A stretch of DNA of 64,000 nucleotides from Chlorophyllum brunneum (GCA_963576785.1 OY756143.1:1054001-1118000); one strand, 5' to 3'; positions 12,832 through 24,752 are shown, counted from the first letter of the stretch. Translations and numbers: made by a program. The notes: generated from the sequence alone by a model not told the origin.

Positions 12832-13197
12832 TTATCTTCTGTTGTCATCACTGCCCCAACAGACTCTTACCTGTCCTATTCTGGATGATTTGACGAGATA
12901 AGCTATCACATCGCCGGCGGGCCTTGGGACCGGGATTACGCTATTGTCTTCAACAAATAATTCCCCGACTTGAAGAACATCCTTACTTATAACGGTACGA
13001 GTTGTTTTTGGGTTCTTCGACGACAGGACGAACGGAGGTCGACACCCCTGCTGACCCCTAGCAATTGGATGGGATAAACCTGCAGCCAGCTCTGACGGGA
13101 TGACATCAACATTCGGAGGACCTTTGAGGGTTCGTCGCTCCGGAACGTGGAAACCATGAGGCGCGTGTTGATGGGGAATTAGCGAAATGAATGTCAT
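12832..13197 (-). CDS. Hypothetical gene, 5' exon only
   Basis: An ATG at 13197 opens a 109-codon exon (to 12871) that stops at a strong donor, CAG followed by GTAAGAG. The peptide starts MTFISLIPHQHAPHGFHV and contains the block DNSVIPVPRPAGDVIAYLVK. Its start lies 111 bp from the divergent DnaJ gene, the same tight head-to-head spacing as other gene pairs here, which supports it being real. Downstream exons could not be settled, and I do not recognise the family. Confidence 0.35.
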   Translation of the reverse strand: MTFISLIPHQHAPHGFHVPERRTLKGPPNVDVIPSELAAGLSHPIARGQQGCRPPFVLSSKNPKTTRTVISKDVLQVGELFVEDNSVIPVPRPAGDVIAYLVKSSRIGQVRVCWGSDDNRR

Positions 13198-13308
13198 TCA
13201 TACTTCATTTGCCAAGTTAGAAGAATATTGAAGGCATGTATTCCATTAATGGGAACGTGCTGGGATCGACTGCGAAACCGTTCGAGGAAATGTGATATAA
13301 AGGGAAGA

Positions 13309-14817
13309 ATGGTGTCTTCACCCTCCATGTTCCTGCCCAAGCGACGACAGAGAGATTCTGATCATTACCGCCGTTTCAGCTCTATGCCCCGACGAAATCC
13401 TTACAGTGTTCTCGGGATATCCTCCAATGCTACAGGGGACAAAATCAAACAGGCATACAAAGCGACGGTAAGAATAGCATTCTCATGGCGATCTATGTTG
13501 AGATTTTTATGAAGTACACAGGCATTAAGATGGCACCCTGACCGCCATCCTGGTGACGCTGAGAATGCCACGCAGCACTTTCTTGAGGTCAATTGAAAGG
13601 TTGCTCACGCAACGTCGCTCATTTCATTCGTAGGTTCAGGACGCCTACCAGACGTTGATGCGAGAACGTTATCCACTGGGAATACTTTCGCCTCCTATGC
13701 CCCAGCGTGCGGCGAGCGTTTCTACCTCGCAGACATACCATACTCGTTTCTCTGTATCGACGTCTACCCTCGGCTCTTTCATCCAAGTATCTGCTTCAAG
13801 CGTAGAATCTTTGGCGACAACTGCGCCTACGGTAAAGAGTGGCGCATCATCGTACAAATCATACCCATCCGAACCCCAATGGCAGAGTAGAAACGGGCCT
13901 GCTGTAGTTTCTCACCCGCCACAGTATGCGAACGATGATCATTCACGACAAGCCTACTCCACACCCCGAGCTCAGCCGTGGGGGGGACTTCGTGCTCGTC
14001 ATAGCTCTGATAATTTGAGGCAGCATCCGACAGAATGGTCAAATTATATTCCACCGTCATTACCTAAATTCAGGACGACAAGGTCCTCGAAGGATTCGTG
14101 AGCAGTGTTATACTTTGTGTCTCCGCCATCGCTTAATGGCAAACTTCTGCCTTTAGCCGCTCGTTCACCATCATCCCCCCGGCAAGAAAGCAGCGTCCGC
14201 CATCGCCCACGACGACTTGGGACTATTATCGATTGCATGAACACCACCAGATGTTATCCCTCCGTTCCCCTGGGATCGGTCCATCGAGGGCATGGATCTA
14301 CGGCTTGACACTTACTCTAGAAGAGCTACTAGACGGGAAGCACTGTTTTTTTTCCTTATCTCGAAATCTTGTTTCCGGAAAAACCAAGAACGTCATTCTC
14401 GAGATTGACATCCCTCCTGGTTGTCGAGAGGGGACAAGGATATTGTGCCGTGGTGTGGGTCATGAGTGTAAAAATGGGTCCCGACAGGACATTGTGTTCA
14501 TCGTTGAAGAGCTTAACCACGACCACTTCTCGCGGATTTACGACGATCTCATGTTGGATGTCAAGATTCCTTGCGATGATTCTCTGTACCATCACGGGGG
14601 CGAATTCGCAGTCGAAGGTCTAGATAAGCAGAGGCACCGTTTTCGTGTTGACTACCCTCGAGATCGGGTGCTGAAGGGAAAGTCTGCTATTAGGGGAGCG
14701 GGTATGCCAATTAGACATCGAGGGCGGGTCGTAGGAAGAGGCAACCTTGTGATTCAGTATGTTTCTCCACCCCTATCAAGGTACAGGATAGCTCAGATGT
14801 TCTCAGGTGGGAAATAA
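13309..14817 (+). CDS. DnaJ-like cochaperone (J domain plus C-terminal domain)
   Basis: Four exons: 13309-13467, 13522-13587, 13634-14097 and 14157-14817, giving 449 aa. The J domain (about residues 26-85, RRNPYSVLGISS...) keeps the HPD motif at 58-60; the loop is completed by the second exon (ALRWHPDRHPGD). A ~150-residue Ser/Pro/Gln-rich linker replaces the Cys-rich zinc finger. From about residue 250 the protein matches the DnaJ substrate-binding beta domains (LTLTLEELLDGKHCFFSLSR, IDIPPGCREGTRI, and the second lobe with VEGLDKQRHRFRV). This type II layout stimulates Hsp70 ATPase activity and delivers clients. The N-terminus (MFLPKRRQRD...RRFSSM) is basic and Ser-rich and could be a mitochondrial presequence. 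A downstream ATG just before RRNPYS is an alternative start. Confidence 0.85.
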
Positions 14818-15095
14818 TACCTCAACGTCCTAAGGTTTTCAATTTCATGAAGCGATTTATGCACTTTCGGAGATAAGCTTCAAAATTCAGTCTGAAGGGA
14901 CAGGCACGGGTGCGCTAACCTATGTGTATTTGTCGTAATGTACATAATGTCCCTTGGTTGGATACGACTACGATGAAGGTGTCAGGTGCTAGGCCCATGG
15001 AACTAGGAACGGCGCTCATGATGGGTCTGATGCGTGGAATAGTGTGCCATCTAGCCAATTGAATCACACGCACGTCCAGATGACCCCACCACTGA

Positions 15096-17876
15096 ATGGG
15101 AAGAACTGCGAGGGTTCATCTCGCGAGCGGTTTTCGTTCACGATTCTCAAGTCGTGTCATGCCTGACACGCGGCTTAAACTCACGGCCCTCGCTCTCCTT
15201 GCTGTATCTTACCTCTTACTTCGACACTCTCGCACGATCCCTTTCGGAGCCAAAAATCAGTTCACTTGGACATCAGCCTTCGCCATGGCTTTCATGCTGG
15301 GCCAGATATTCCAGAGTCCGTCGTCTAGGTTGATAACCGATCACTCCAAGGTCGGGAAGAAGGCGGACAGCTCGAAGGAAGTGGAATACGACTTCGTGAT
15401 CGTTGGGGGTGGTATGTCTTGTTGTTTTCAGCTGGGCCCCGGCTTATAGAAGGCAGGTACTACTGGATGTGTCCTGGCTGCACGACTCAGTGAGGATCCT
15501 TCTGTTCGCGTTCTGGTGCTCGAAGCCGGCGGAAGGTAGGACTCCATTTCTCCCTCCTTTAACTTCTACGACCGACCTTTGTTGGTTCCCAGTGGAAAGA
15601 GTCTTATGTTTTCGAGGATACCCATTGCATTCTCTCTGCTTTTCGGCTCCAAACATGTCTACCAGCTTCACACCGAGCCCCAAGTTGAGGCCAGGAAGCA
15701 GAAGAAGTTTTGGCCGAGGGGAAAGATGTTGGGTGGCTGTGAGCTTCTCCCTACCCTCCTCGTAAAGAGTACTGAACCAAATTTTCTTCATCAGGTTCGT
15801 CAATTAATGCACAAATGTAAACGTCTTCAATTTTTGCTTACATTCAGCACCAATGATGCAACATTGCCAGGGCTCAGTATGGTGCTCCGCAGGACTTTGA
15901 TGAATGGGGAAAGATCATAGCCGATGAGGCATGGTCATGGAAGAACTTAAGCAAGTGTGTGTTATTTGTATTAGTTCGCCGACAGTCCCAAATTGACGTT
16001 TCTCGCCACCTATTAGGTATTTCAACAAATTCGAGAAATACGAAGACGATTCCAGATACCCAGACGTTAACAGCGGTGTCAAAGGATCCAAGGGGCCTGT
16101 GCGCATTGGCTACTTTAGCGACTTCACTGACACCTCTCAACATTTCATTCAAGCGTGTATGAAGCTTGGTGTGCCTCTTAGTCACGACTTCAACACGAAT
16201 GCTGGGACTAGGGGTGTCAATAGGGTGAATTCTATCCGCTTTTCCAGTGATTCTGACCTGACATTCAGCATCATAGATTAGTGAGTGCTCTGGGAGCCAC
16301 TATTGCTAGACTACGGACTGACTCGGTGCAGTGACTTATATTGACGAGAACCGAACTCGTGTTTCTTCCGAAACCGCTTACTTTACAGATGATGTTTTGG
16401 CCAGACCCAACTTGACTGTGGTCATCAATTCTACAGTTACCAAAATTGTATTCGAGAAGAGTGACGATGAAACCAAGGCTGTCGGTGTCGAGTTCGCAAA
16501 GTCTAAGACGGGGCGGCGTTACACAGTTCGCGCCAAGAAGGATGTTATTATAGCGTAGGTTCCTCGCCTATGTTTTATCATTCTGGTCTGAGTTGTGTTC
16601 TAGTGCCGGGGCTATCCACTCCCCTCATGTAAGTGTCTTTCGTAGCGACCTGGGCCAGTTTTCTCATCATTTGTCCGGTTAGCTACTGATGATCTCTGGC
16701 GTCGGGCCTGCAGATCACCTCAAGAGCAAGGGAGTCACTGTTATCCGTGACCTCCCAGGTGTCGGTTCTAATTTGGTCGATCACCCTGTGGTCGATATTT
16801 ACTTCAAGGACAAACTTAATAACTCCAAGAAACACGTCAAACCCCACACCATTCCTGACGCCTTCAAACTTCTCCACTCTGTTTATGAGTATCTCGTCCA
16901 CAAGCGTGGTCCTTTGACAGGGAATGTAAGACTCCTTCCGCGTCCCTTTATCATGACATGCTAAATAGTAAATCTGGGGGTAGGTTGGCGAAGCTGCGGC
17001 ATTCATCCGCTCGGATGACCCGGGACTCTTCCCTGAGAGCGACTTCCAGAACAAAGTTCAGGATAGTACTTCCGGGGAAGATGGACCAGACCTCGAGATT
17101 TTCGCTAGCCCCATGGCGTATAAGGTATCATCGTAATTCAGACTTCGGCAGACATATCCTTGAGATTAATCAATTATCAGGATCATGCACGATTTATGTT
17201 CCCCATGCACACGTTATCAGTTCATGCTTGCTTAGTTCGGTGGGTTCGCGAATTCCGGTTCGCCGACGTTCTTTGCTCAAAGTTCTGCTAGCCCTTTAAG
17301 TAAGGGTGTTCTACGCTTAAAGACAAGCAATCCATTCGACTTACCTTCCGTGGATCCCAAGTACGCCGCTGGTCTTCCTCTTTTTCTTGCACTTCTTAAA
17401 CGCTCTTCTAGGTACCTTTCCGCACCGGAAGACGTTGAGAAGCTCCGCCGCGGATTGCGTTTCATCCTCAAAGTTGCCAAGCAAGAACCCCTTGCGGGCC
17501 ACATCGATTTCAACTTCAAGCACAAGCTCCTTGACTCGGATCGTGAAAAAGCAACTGACGACGAGCTCGAAGAGATAATCCGAGAACGTGTGGAGACTCT
17601 GTATCACCCTGCCGGCACTTGTCGTATGACTTCCGAAACGGATAACGGCGTTGTCGATTCGCATTTGAGAGTATATGGAATTAAAGGTTTGAGAGTTGCG
17701 GATGCTTCAATATTCCCAGAGATCGTCTCTGGTCATACGGTATTTCACTTTCCCGAGTTTCCGCCTATGTAAGAGACTCATTCCACGATCTAAAGACTGG
17801 TGCTTGTTATGCCATTGGCGAACACTTTTCAGATATCCTCAAGGCAGAGTATGACCTGAAGAGCAATTCAGGATAG
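15096..17876 (+). CDS. GMC family FAD oxidoreductase (copy 1)
   Basis: Fourteen exons: 15096-15411, 15457-15535, 15593-15738, 15795-15816, 15871-15954, 16017-16224, 16277-16280, 16332-16554, 16604-16628, 16683-16925, 16984-17124, 17181-17239, 17292-17739 and 17796-17876, giving 692 aa. An N-terminal hydrophobic anchor (LALLAVSYLLL) precedes the FAD-binding dinucleotide fold (EYDFVIVGGGTTGC...LVLEAGG). The GMC signatures follow: FWPRGKMLGGCSS, SAGAIHSPHLL-like AAGAIHSPH, and SGVGPADHL...LPGVGSNLVDHP. Both catalytic-region histidines are present (YHPAGTCRM and VSGHT). GMC enzymes oxidise alcohols, sugars or choline with FAD; the substrate cannot be told here. Exon 7 is only 4 nt. An in-frame ATG at 15159 is an alternative start that puts the anchor at the very N-terminus. 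Copy 2 at 35940 has nearly the same exon plan. Confidence 0.9.
16277..16280 (+). other. 4-nt microexon in GMC copy 1
   Basis: Bases ATTA are flanked by ...CATAG and GTGAGT. Joining exon 6 (ending AGG) to ATTA and to exon 8 (TGACTTATATT) gives R-I-M-T-Y-I-D. Skipping the 4 nt puts TGA in frame at once. Confidence 0.8.
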
Positions 17877-18215
17877 TGTGGGACCCTCACTTGCATTTGT
17901 CATGCCCTGTTCATATGTTCGTATACCCATCGAGATGGAATCTATGACTGATTTATGATTTGTTCCTTAATAAACTTGCGTCGTTTCGTGTTGTGTCGAC
18001 GAATTCATGTGAGCATATATTTGTCGGTCGTTATACATTGGACCATGGTCAACAAGGGTACAAACGCTTCACGAGAGACAGAAAAACAAGATTCGTGGAT
18101 CATCGAACGTGAGTGAAGCATATTAGAACAAGAAAGGTGGAATGAGGTCATGATTGATCGTCGCATTGCTTTAGGTGCTAGTGACAGTCATTCAAAATGG
18201 TATGTCACTTATTCA
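17877..18215. other. Convergent 3' spacer
   Basis: 339 bp between the stops of GMC copy 1 (+) and the GBD/FH3 gene (-). No coding signal; an AATAAA-like string (TTAATAAAC) near 17968 may serve as the polyadenylation signal of GMC copy 1. Confidence 0.45.
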
Positions 18216-20450
18216 CTAATCAAACTTGAGAGGTTCAACCCTCTTCGGGGAGGGGAGTGCTGGGACCACGGATCGCTTTGAAGGGGTAGCGGGTTGAGAC
18301 TGTGATTGATTTCTTGGTGTGCGACGGCCTGAGGAGCTGCCCGACGCCGCGGCTGTGGCAGCTAAGTGAGGGTTCTTACACAGTGCGGTTGGAGGAAGAC
18401 CGATCAATCGTGAAACGGTATAGGGAAGTTCGTAGCCTGTACGTATGGCATGGTTAATATAACGCGAGAGCTCGAGGTGGAGGTTTGGGTAGTATGTTCC
18501 CGAGGCTTTGCGTGCAATCTAGAACGAGGCAACTGTGAGGGTTGATGTGAATAGGTTTAGGAGGGCGATGCATACGAGGATGATGCGTTCAAGACCCGAG
18601 AGGAATAGGTCCGAGTGAAAGCGATACGCAGATAAATCATGCTCTTTTGGCATTCCAAGAGTGGAAACACATTGAGAGATGGAGTTGAGCAGTTTGATAT
18701 GGGATGTCTTTCAGGAGACGGGTCAATAGAGAGGTGGGTCATAATCTACGTAGCAAAACTCACGAGGTAGCCCATAGCTTCAAACTCGACACCACCAGTC
18801 ATACCACCAGGTGCACGAGGCATCTCGACCTTGCTTTCATCTGTTTCGGAAAGGATCCAGATGGTATTGTTTGGGTGGCAGAATACCCAGAAATAGTCCC
18901 GGCAAACGTCCGAAAGCTCTTGAAGGTAAGTCTTATAAATCCTCGGTTGGTGCAGAGATTCGATAAATGCGTGAGGAGAAATCGGTGTTTTAGGAGACTC
19001 TGAGGGCGGAGGAGCAGGTGTAAGTAGCAAAGCGCGAATGAGAGAGAAGAGGTTCTTGTGAGGTGAGGGCAGGACAATCAAGTTAGAATTCGGGAGCGAG
19101 GAGTCGTTCTCCCATGCTTCACGTTGGCGGCGAGAGGACCCAGACGGCAGAGATGAGGCCGGATAGAGTTCGAAAAGGACAAGGAGCAGGTCGACGATGA
19201 GTTGGCGAGTTGCGATGTCGCCAGGTTTCTTGTCGGAATACAGTAGGGAAACAAGCTGAGCAAAAGGTGTTGGGCAGGAGCTTCGGAGGGCGAAGCAACC
19301 AATGGAAGAGGTTGAGAGTGCCTTGAAGCAGCGAAGGAGTTCATGAAGAACCTGGTCATCGTGTTGCTCTTCTCTGAAGGCGTTATCATGAATGCCCTCG
19401 TACTATCACTTCGGAAATCGGCCGCGTACCTCCATTCAACTTCAAGGATCTCGTTTAATCTTGTCAAAAGAGCTGAGTACCCGCCTAGCCTCAAAAACTC
19501 CTCCGACCAGCTGCATAGTCTTTCAGCCGGGTGGCCAATTTAATCAGGGGCTAAAACCTACCTAGCAGATTCATTACGTAGAAGCAATCGCAGCTTCTTC
19601 ATGTCTTCTATCTCAAGTTGTAAGCTTGACGTACTAGTCAAAATACTGCAAAATTTGGTGGGTGAAATATTCTTTCCCCGCACAGTGCCCTTATCCTTGG
19701 CATTCAGCCCACCGAGAGTTAAATCGGTGGACGAAATGGCCGCGAGATTAACCTGGCTTCGGGAGAACAATTTCTGAGCATCGAAAGACATGCCACGAGT
19801 GTGACTGGCACTGGCTTTCCGAGATGAAGAGCCTGAGAGATAGGGTGAATGATGGGCAGAGACTTGACCTCCAACGAAAGGGGGATGGGGCGGCTCAAAA
19901 ACATCTTGGTCCATGGAGAGATTCTGTAAAGGAGACCCCAAGGATTCGGTAGAAAGTGCACGTCGCAGTGTGCCACCCCTTGGGGTAGTTGGAAGAATAG
20001 AGGGAGTTTCTCGTGGTTGTTTGGCGAGGATCGTGGACGACTTGAGCATGGCAGCCTTGACGGTAGAGTCCATACCGGCAAGTTTAGGTCTGAGATTTGA
20101 TGGAATTTGAAGATCATCCTGGCAGCACGAAGGTGAGGAAGATTAAGCGGCACGGTTGGGTCAGCACCTACAAGGAGTTGGTCAAATGCTTGGTTCATCT
20201 CGGCAGGTTCGATTGGCGTCGAAGGGTTCTGTTCCTTGTTGTTTTTCGTGTCGATTCGTTTCTTCTTGTCATTAAGTTGAATGCTTGCCTTTCGGCTGGC
20301 GAAGGTGTTCTTCACGCCTCGGCTGGCTGGCTGGGGTGCCACCCCGAGGCTTGGATAATTCTCTTTCGTATTTGATACATCCTGCAAGCTGGTGACCATA
20401 GTGAAGTCCGTCGACGGAACTCTTCTCGTGGGTAAGATGCTCTTGAACAT
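18216..20450 (-). CDS. GBD/FH3-domain protein without formin FH2
   Basis: Six exons: 20450-20172, 20118-19562, 19510-19430, 19373-18764, 18707-18576 and 18518-18216, giving 653 aa. After an N-terminal basic region come EMNQAFDQLLDDLQIPSNL and MDSTVKAAMLKSS, the form of a Diaphanous-type GTPase-binding domain. A Ser-rich insert is followed by SEEFLRLGGYSALLTRL, then LNEILEVEWREEQHDDQVLH and further armadillo-like helices of an FH3 domain (to about residue 560). The C-terminus is a Ser/Pro/Lys tail ending PLKFD. No FH1 polyproline or FH2 actin domain follows. The domain normally binds Rho-type GTPases, so this may be a stand-alone Rho effector or scaffold in polarity; that role is inference. 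The first true ATG is at 20450; the frame is open upstream but without ATG. Confidence 0.85.
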
Positions 20451-20695
20451 AATGATTGTCGACGTGGTCGCAGTCGCGTTGTCAAGCGCAGGAGCGAGTT
20501 CGAGTTCCACATCGGGACATGGTTCGAAAGGCACGCGCCTGGTCACGTGCAGGGATCACGAGCCCACAAAGGCATCTATTTTCGGAGGATGGTTGCTAAA
20601 TGCAGGCTGTTGCCAAAGGCTGCGATCGGCATGCAGGGCCGCACACAACTCTTACCTTCCTTCCGCCACCAGATCGCCACAGCTGAGCCTGGAAC
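20451..20695. promoter_or_regulatory. Bidirectional promoter, GBD/FH3 and GH17
   Basis: 245 bp separate the two divergent ATGs. A palindromic E-box CACGTG lies at 20544-20549. Shared control of a Rho-type polarity protein and a cell-wall glucanase would make sense but is inference. Confidence 0.5.
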
Positions 20696-22726
20696 ATGCA
20701 GACGTACAGAGATAATCCATTCAGTGACTCAAGAGCAGACGTGTACAATGGCGGCGCGGTAAGTATACTCCGTCTTCAATTCCGCACAACATTAATGGTC
20801 TGCGTCGATCATCCCACCATCAACCTCCCATCGGCGTCGCAAATCACCCTTAACTTTGCAGGCTGGCCACCAGTACGCACCCCCACACGACACATCCTTC
20901 GGTCTCCAGGGCATCCCACTTGCCACCAATAGTGGTCAAGGTCAATACCGCGACGTTATGGCACAATCCGAAACCGATTTGAGAAGCGGGCTTCCAAACC
21001 AGTCACAATGGGATAGCTCTCGGTACAACCAAGGATCAACGTGGATCTCAGAGCAAGACAAACAGAACAAACGCTCCAAGATTGTGGCATGTCTCCGCTT
21101 TTCAAGGGCTGTGTGCATGGGTTGACTGGTACTAGGTCATCGCTGGCATCATCGTTTTGGTCATCATCATCGCCGTATCCGTGTCAGTTGGCGTAGTAGT
21201 TGGGCGAAAGAACAATTCAAAATCGAATCTAGCTTCGAATGCGAATCCGGACACCAACGTCTCGAACCCGAACGCAGTCAACCAGCCAGACCCCAACGAT
21301 CCTAGCATCTTCGACAAGGATCCGAAGCTGCGTCAAGCGTTCTATGGCCTCGCATACACTCCTGTCGGATCTCAACTGCCCGAATGCGGCAATAAATTGG
21401 GTAAGTATACTTTCAGGCCTGCTCCCCATGATTCGACTTAGACTCTCCCAAAGGGGACGTAATCCAGGACATCCAGGTGAATACGCCCAAACAGCTTTTG
21501 AGTCCACATAATGTTAACTGTATCCTCCAGCTTCTTTCACAGATCACCAAGGTACTGGCTTAAATCTCCGGCTTCCTCCGGCATACTGACCATGACCTAG
21601 CGCATCCGTCTCTACGGTGCTGACTGCAATCAAACAGCTTTGGTGGTCAGATTTGTCCTCTTTATCCCTGAAGAGAGTACTGATGCTCTCGGCAGTTAGA
21701 AGCTATTAAACGCACGAAAGTCGACATGACTGTCTGGCTTGGAAACTACGTTATACCTACCGACAATAACGCCGCCTACATGCGCCAGCGAGATGTCATC
21801 AAGCAAGCTATCCAGGACTATGGTGTTGACCATATCGGTGGTGTTACTGTCGGAAACGAATTCATGCTCAAGTACGTAGCGCTGGCCATTTTTCATGAGC
21901 CATCGCTCATAAGTCGTCCACAGCTATCTCAATGCCAATGGAGGGACAGAACCGAACACACCCATTGGAGATCAGGGCGCGCAAATTCTCATCGGTAACA
22001 TCAAGGACACCGTCGACATGCTCAATGGCATGGGCTTGAGCAAACACATTCCAGTTGGTAACGCCGACGCAGGAAGCTATTTCAATAATCACGTGCTCGA
22101 AGCTGTTGAATATGGCGTAAACCATTTCTTTTTATCTATGACTGGTCTTGGTTGATAAAAAGATGCCAGATGTCCAATGTCCACCCCTGGTTCGCCAACG
22201 TGACCGTACAAAACAGTGCCTCTTGGACTACACAATTCTTCCAAGAACAGAATGTAGATGTCGCAAATGGGTTGCCTAATAAACCCGCTATGTATATCGC
22301 AGAGACTGGTGAGTTACCCATAAACACATCATCAAACCTCGGTCTGACCGCTTTAATCAGGCTGGCCAACAGTACGCACACATTCTTCCCCTAGCCCAGG
22401 TCCACATTCTCATCAGCCCCTCTAGAAATCATCGGACGCTGGCAACGCCAACAATGGCGCGTCTGACGCGTCAGAAGCTAACCTACAGATATTTATGGAT
22501 ACCTTTGTCTGTCAATCCAATTCTGCCGGAATAGGATACTTCTTCTTCGAGTTTGCCGACGAAGACTGGAAGGATAAGCAGTTCGGTGGTGTTGAGGGCT
22601 GGTGGGGACTATTTAACCAGAAGTAAGCAATCATTTATAATTCAATCCCAGGCTCGACCGTTGATGATGATATCTCTCAGCCGAACACTGAAAAATATCA
22701 AGATTCCCGACTGCCAGGCTCCCTAA
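20696..22726 (+). CDS. GH17 membrane-anchored beta-1,3-glucanase
   Basis: Twelve exons: 20696-20758, 20862-21083, 21136-21400, 21442-21476, 21531-21551, 21601-21645, 21696-21871, 21924-22116, 22170-22308, 22361-22371, 22426-22622 and 22681-22726, giving 470 aa. A cytosolic N-terminal tail (about 95 aa, Gln/Ser-rich) is followed by a type II transmembrane helix (VIAGIIVLVIIIAVSVSVGV). An Asn/Pro-rich stalk leads to the GH17 barrel (FYGLAYTPVGSQLPECG onward). Acid/base Glu is in VTVGNEF (E272) and the nucleophile Glu in YIAETGWP (E385). The enzyme should cleave or remodel beta-1,3-glucan at the cell surface. The exon-2/intron-2 border is ambiguous: ATT followed by GTGGCA, or GTG followed by a GC-type GCATGT, differing by one Val codon. 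Exon 10 is only 11 nt and encodes W-P-T of the nucleophile motif. Confidence 0.9.
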
Positions 22727-24752
22727 AACTTACAGTCATCCTTGCGCCTATACTTTACCCTCTCGATGCCTTTGGCAACAGACTATGCTCCATGACACCC
22801 TCCTTAAAATTGCCCTTAAACACGTTTAAAACATTGATATATATTTTTTCGTATCTATTACTTGTAACATGACCCTTCTTTAGCATTGGACCATTGGACA
22901 TTAGTTGTAGCTTGGCTGTGGACTTGAACAAGTATACCATGTAGTGTGGACCTCTGTTCTTCTGTTATCCTACCTTACCTGATGTGATCGTCCCTATTAC
23001 ATCTGCCCGCTCCATCTTGAGGTTCTCCTTTACGGATGTTACACTTAGCACAGCCGCTCGTACTGAATTGCTGCGATTCATCTCCGTCTTCATCTCGTGT
23101 AGTGTGAGGACCGATACTGTTTTGGTACTATCGGCTGATCTCATCAGCTGGGACCCCTTGATCAAAGCTAGAGTGTTTTGACGAGCTTCGCACAAAAGGT
23201 ATATGCAAGAGGGTTTAACAGTCGTATGGAGGTGTAATTGATCGGCCAAGCCCCGAGCCTAGAGTTGCTGATCCCTTCTATCTGCCCCCGACGCCACAAG
23301 ACACCAAATTGCCCACCCCACCCGCAAAGCTTCTCAAGCAACAGTCAAGTTTCTGGCGCTGTGTATGGAGGTAGACAGAAGGCACCGAAGGCGAGCGTTT
23401 ATATAAGTGCTGGTGAAAAGTCAATCAAATTATCGGGCTTCAAAGCTTCATGGGGTGATCATGTAATTGGGGTCAGTTAAGCGATTTTGAAATTGTTAAA
23501 AAGATCGAGGTAAAAGATATTGGGGCGGGGGAACGGCCGTCGGCTGGAACAAAAAAGAACGCCAACCACAGTAGATAGATAGAAAGAAAAAGGTAAGTCA
23601 GAGGTGCAAGCTGACCCGGGAACATTTGCACAGCGCCGGTATCAATAGCCGAGACCTCGGGAGAAGTGGTAATTTGACAAGTTGAGAGCTGTCGATGCAG
23701 ATGAAACTTGGAGCACAGCATACTTCTGGGGAAAACAGCCCACACGGCCACCCCATTAATGAAGTACTTATTACTCGGTCCTGACTCAAAGACTAGAGCT
23801 CGAGTCCGTCGTAGTACGGGGGTCCGGTCAGCTCGGAAATCAGCCTCGAGTCGAGACAGATCTCCGAGACAACTAGGAGTTGCCCAAGGCTGGCGTTCAC
23901 GCAAAGAGCGGTTGTCATACTGCGCTCTATTCCGGCGGATGGAACGCAGCAAGTCTGTGGCTTACGCCCCTGTTCCTTTCCCAAAAGTAGGCATTGGAGA
24001 AGTCATATAATAAGCGACCTGGGAGACAATCAGACAATCACTTTGATATATGTGCACAACTACTGATGAGATTAAGAAACACTTACCATATATGCCAGAG
24101 GGAGGTCCTAGCTGTGTACCAGGCGTCGCCGGAATCGGAAAGAAGCTGTAGACCCCTGAGTTAGAGACTCAAAAAGCTTTTCGCGGGCCATTCGCTAGTC
24201 ATAATGCTAGTAGCATTTTCGAAGTGTCAGCCGCTACATTCGCAGTTCGGTCAGCCACGCCCCTTTTAGCAGTGTTGGAAAGCTGAGACACATCAAGGGT
24301 TCCACGGTCGGGAGCCCTATTTTTGGGCCGAACCCACCGCGTGACGATTTGGTCGACACGTCAAGCCATAATGAATAGCCTGGTCGATAAACATCTTTTC
24401 GCCAGGAACTGCCTCCAAGCCTGTTTTCTCTTTTTTATCACTAGTCTTCCTGTCAACTAATCGTCCGTCTGTTCGCTATGTCCCTAGGCTGGGCGTTGAT
24501 CAAGCAAATCCTGAGATATTCCTGGTTGCAAGAGGCACGGGTTATTTCTGCGTGCGTTGCAATCATGATGGTGATGATCTAGCGAACTTAAATCAAGCTC
24601 AAATCAAGGATCATCAAGTCATGACGCTCAACGTGGGTTCTGGGTTGCCAGGAGCGGATATTGAGCTCTATTTGTTTCCCACTTGTCGTCGCAGCCATAA
24701 TACATAAGAGAAGGTGTCATGTCAGGACACCGGGTACGCACATACGGCCGCC
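22727..24752. other. 2-kb intergenic region, no supported gene
   Basis: It contains the 3' UTR of the GH17 gene and the promoter of the seven-helix gene. A 159-codon minus frame at 23473-23952 starts at a non-ATG codon and matches no family. No tRNA, repeat or splice-joined coding signal was found. Confidence 0.45.

Noticed and set aside
23473..23952. 159-codon minus-strand frame with a hydrophobic C-terminal segment
   Set aside because: It starts at a non-ATG codon, no splice partners join it, and the hydrophobic run alone is weak evidence.
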